From positions 244,506 to 308,505 of the forward strand of contig NZ_JANQBD010000008.1 of the NCBI RefSeq assembly GCF_024722015.1: a stretch of DNA of 64,000 nucleotides, given 5' to 3'. The notes under the pieces are model-generated. The model was not told where the DNA came from, made no database searches, and saw nothing but the letters and a program-made list of their open reading frames with translations. The translations under genes were made by a program, and so were the position numbers. Shown here piece after piece: positions 63,505 through 64,000 of this stretch (the stretch's first letter is position 1; the number at the start of each line of letters is the position of its first letter). The stretch comes from Paenibacillus radicis (ex Xue et al. 2023) (GTDB lineage: Bacteria; Bacillota; Bacilli; Paenibacillales; NBRC-103111).

Positions 63505-63604
63505 CTAACCCTTTACCGAGCCGGCGGAAACCTGCATGAACGATTTGTTCGTAAAAATGTACACGACCAGCACTGCAACGAGCAATCATTCTCCTATTAA
63601 ACAT
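63505..63604 (-). pseudogene. Carbohydrate ABC transporter permease, internally deleted
   Basis: A minus-strand frame ending at a stop at 63505 reads LLVAVLVVYIFTNKSFMQVS and AGSVKG, the last helix and typical C-terminus of LplC/AraQ-type sugar permeases. Just upstream, at 63604, is a start-like ATG with AAAGGAGG and the codons for FNRRM, out of frame with that ending. So the ribosome site and first codons are joined to the last 26 codons, with the rest deleted. Confidence 0.65.
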
Positions 63605-63810
63605 AAACAAACCTCCTTTAAAGGATACAATCCTTGTATTAGTTCCTTACTTATGTAACCCCGACAAACCCAGTACCTATTAACCTTGATGCTCTCTTGA
63701 TTTTTTTGCTGATCACCCCTCCAGAATAAACTGTGCTGCAGAAGTCAAAGAAGTTTGAAGTTAAACATGCCTAACCATTGTTGCTTGGAACTGCAGAAGT
63801 CAAAATGAAA
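63605..63810. other. Leader of the deleted permease gene
   Basis: It contains the AAAGGAGG site at about 63611-63618 and AT-rich sequence upstream; CTGCAGAAGTCAAA occurs twice (63737-63750 and 63791-63804). No gene is visible. Confidence 0.5.
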
Positions 63811-63864
63811 TATCCGGCCTGTTACTAAACGGAAAAGGAGCAGCTGCCGAAGGCGATCTGCTCC
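63811..63864. repeat. Intergenic repeat: core plus GGAGCAG hairpin, copy 13
   Basis: The core TATCCGGCCTGTTAC (63811-63825) is followed by the hairpin GGAGCAG (63837-63843) with CTGCTCC (63858-63864), nearly identical to copy 5 at 9442-9501. On the minus strand the hairpin ends CTTTTCC. Confidence 0.7.
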
Positions 63865-64000
63865 CTGGGTTATTGAACTCCCTCAGTACGATTCTGTTTT
63901 CTCACGAATGCTCGCTTATTCGCAGGATTTCACCCTTGTCAGATTTTCGGAAAGATTGTAAGAGCAACCGAGTTGAGGACCGGGACAATATGAAGGCGCG

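Overview
The window looks like chromosome of a low-GC, spore-former-type Firmicute, most probably Paenibacillus or a close relative (inference). The signs are strong AGGAGG-type ribosome binding sites with frequent TTG/GTG starts, three proteins with triple SLH (S-layer homology) domains, a copper-amine-oxidase-type stalk protein, PaiA/PaiB, a BTAD response regulator and a rifampin phosphotransferase. Nearly all genes lie on the minus strand; the plus-strand genes are mainly regulators divergent from their targets.

Layout. 1-6.7 kb: relics (LuxR, RCC1, MerR fused to NmrA) among single accessory genes (VOC, stalk/DUF3888, SDR, Nudix), then a ferric-reductase-like membrane protein and an MDR oxidoreductase divergent from a MarR gene with a clear operator. 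6.3-8.3 kb: an ECF sigma factor of the DGPF-linked (ECF42-like) type with its YCII/DGPF partner and a frameshifted third gene. 8.4-18 kb: single accessory genes, including two kinases of the aminoglycoside-phosphotransferase fold, an SH3-like secreted protein, an esterase broken by one stop codon, an orphan Mrr N-terminal domain, and paiB, paiA and marR. 18-25 kb: an atypical histidine-kinase-like protein, AraC, relics, a membrane DJ-1/PfpI protein, and a response regulator/histidine kinase pair. 25.8-34.2 kb: two large SLH surface proteins around an alpha/beta hydrolase. 34.6-47.4 kb: DinB, HxlR with a DUF4267 protein, rph, an oxidoreductase cluster facing a TetR gene, an ECF sigma/DUF4179 anti-sigma pair and acetyltransferases. 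47.5-48.3 kb: gene debris. 48.4-56.7 kb: an operon-like trio made of a pectate lyase with cohesin and dockerin, a cohesin-SLH wall anchor, and a non-catalytic dockerin protein. 57-64 kb: more single genes (RidA, amine oxidase, nucleotidyltransferase, methyltransferase) and relics.

Two points stand out. First, the 48.4-56.7 kb trio reads as a minimal cell-surface pectin-degrading complex in which dockerins could dock onto a cohesin held to the wall by SLH domains. Second, most of the small accessory genes are bounded by an imperfect intergenic repeat: a core close to TATCSTNNYCMGTTAG on the plus strand, often beside a GGAGC...GCTCC hairpin. Together with the shared orientation, many truncated genes and resistance-type functions, this looks like a gene-cassette-like array, although no recombinase is present in the window.
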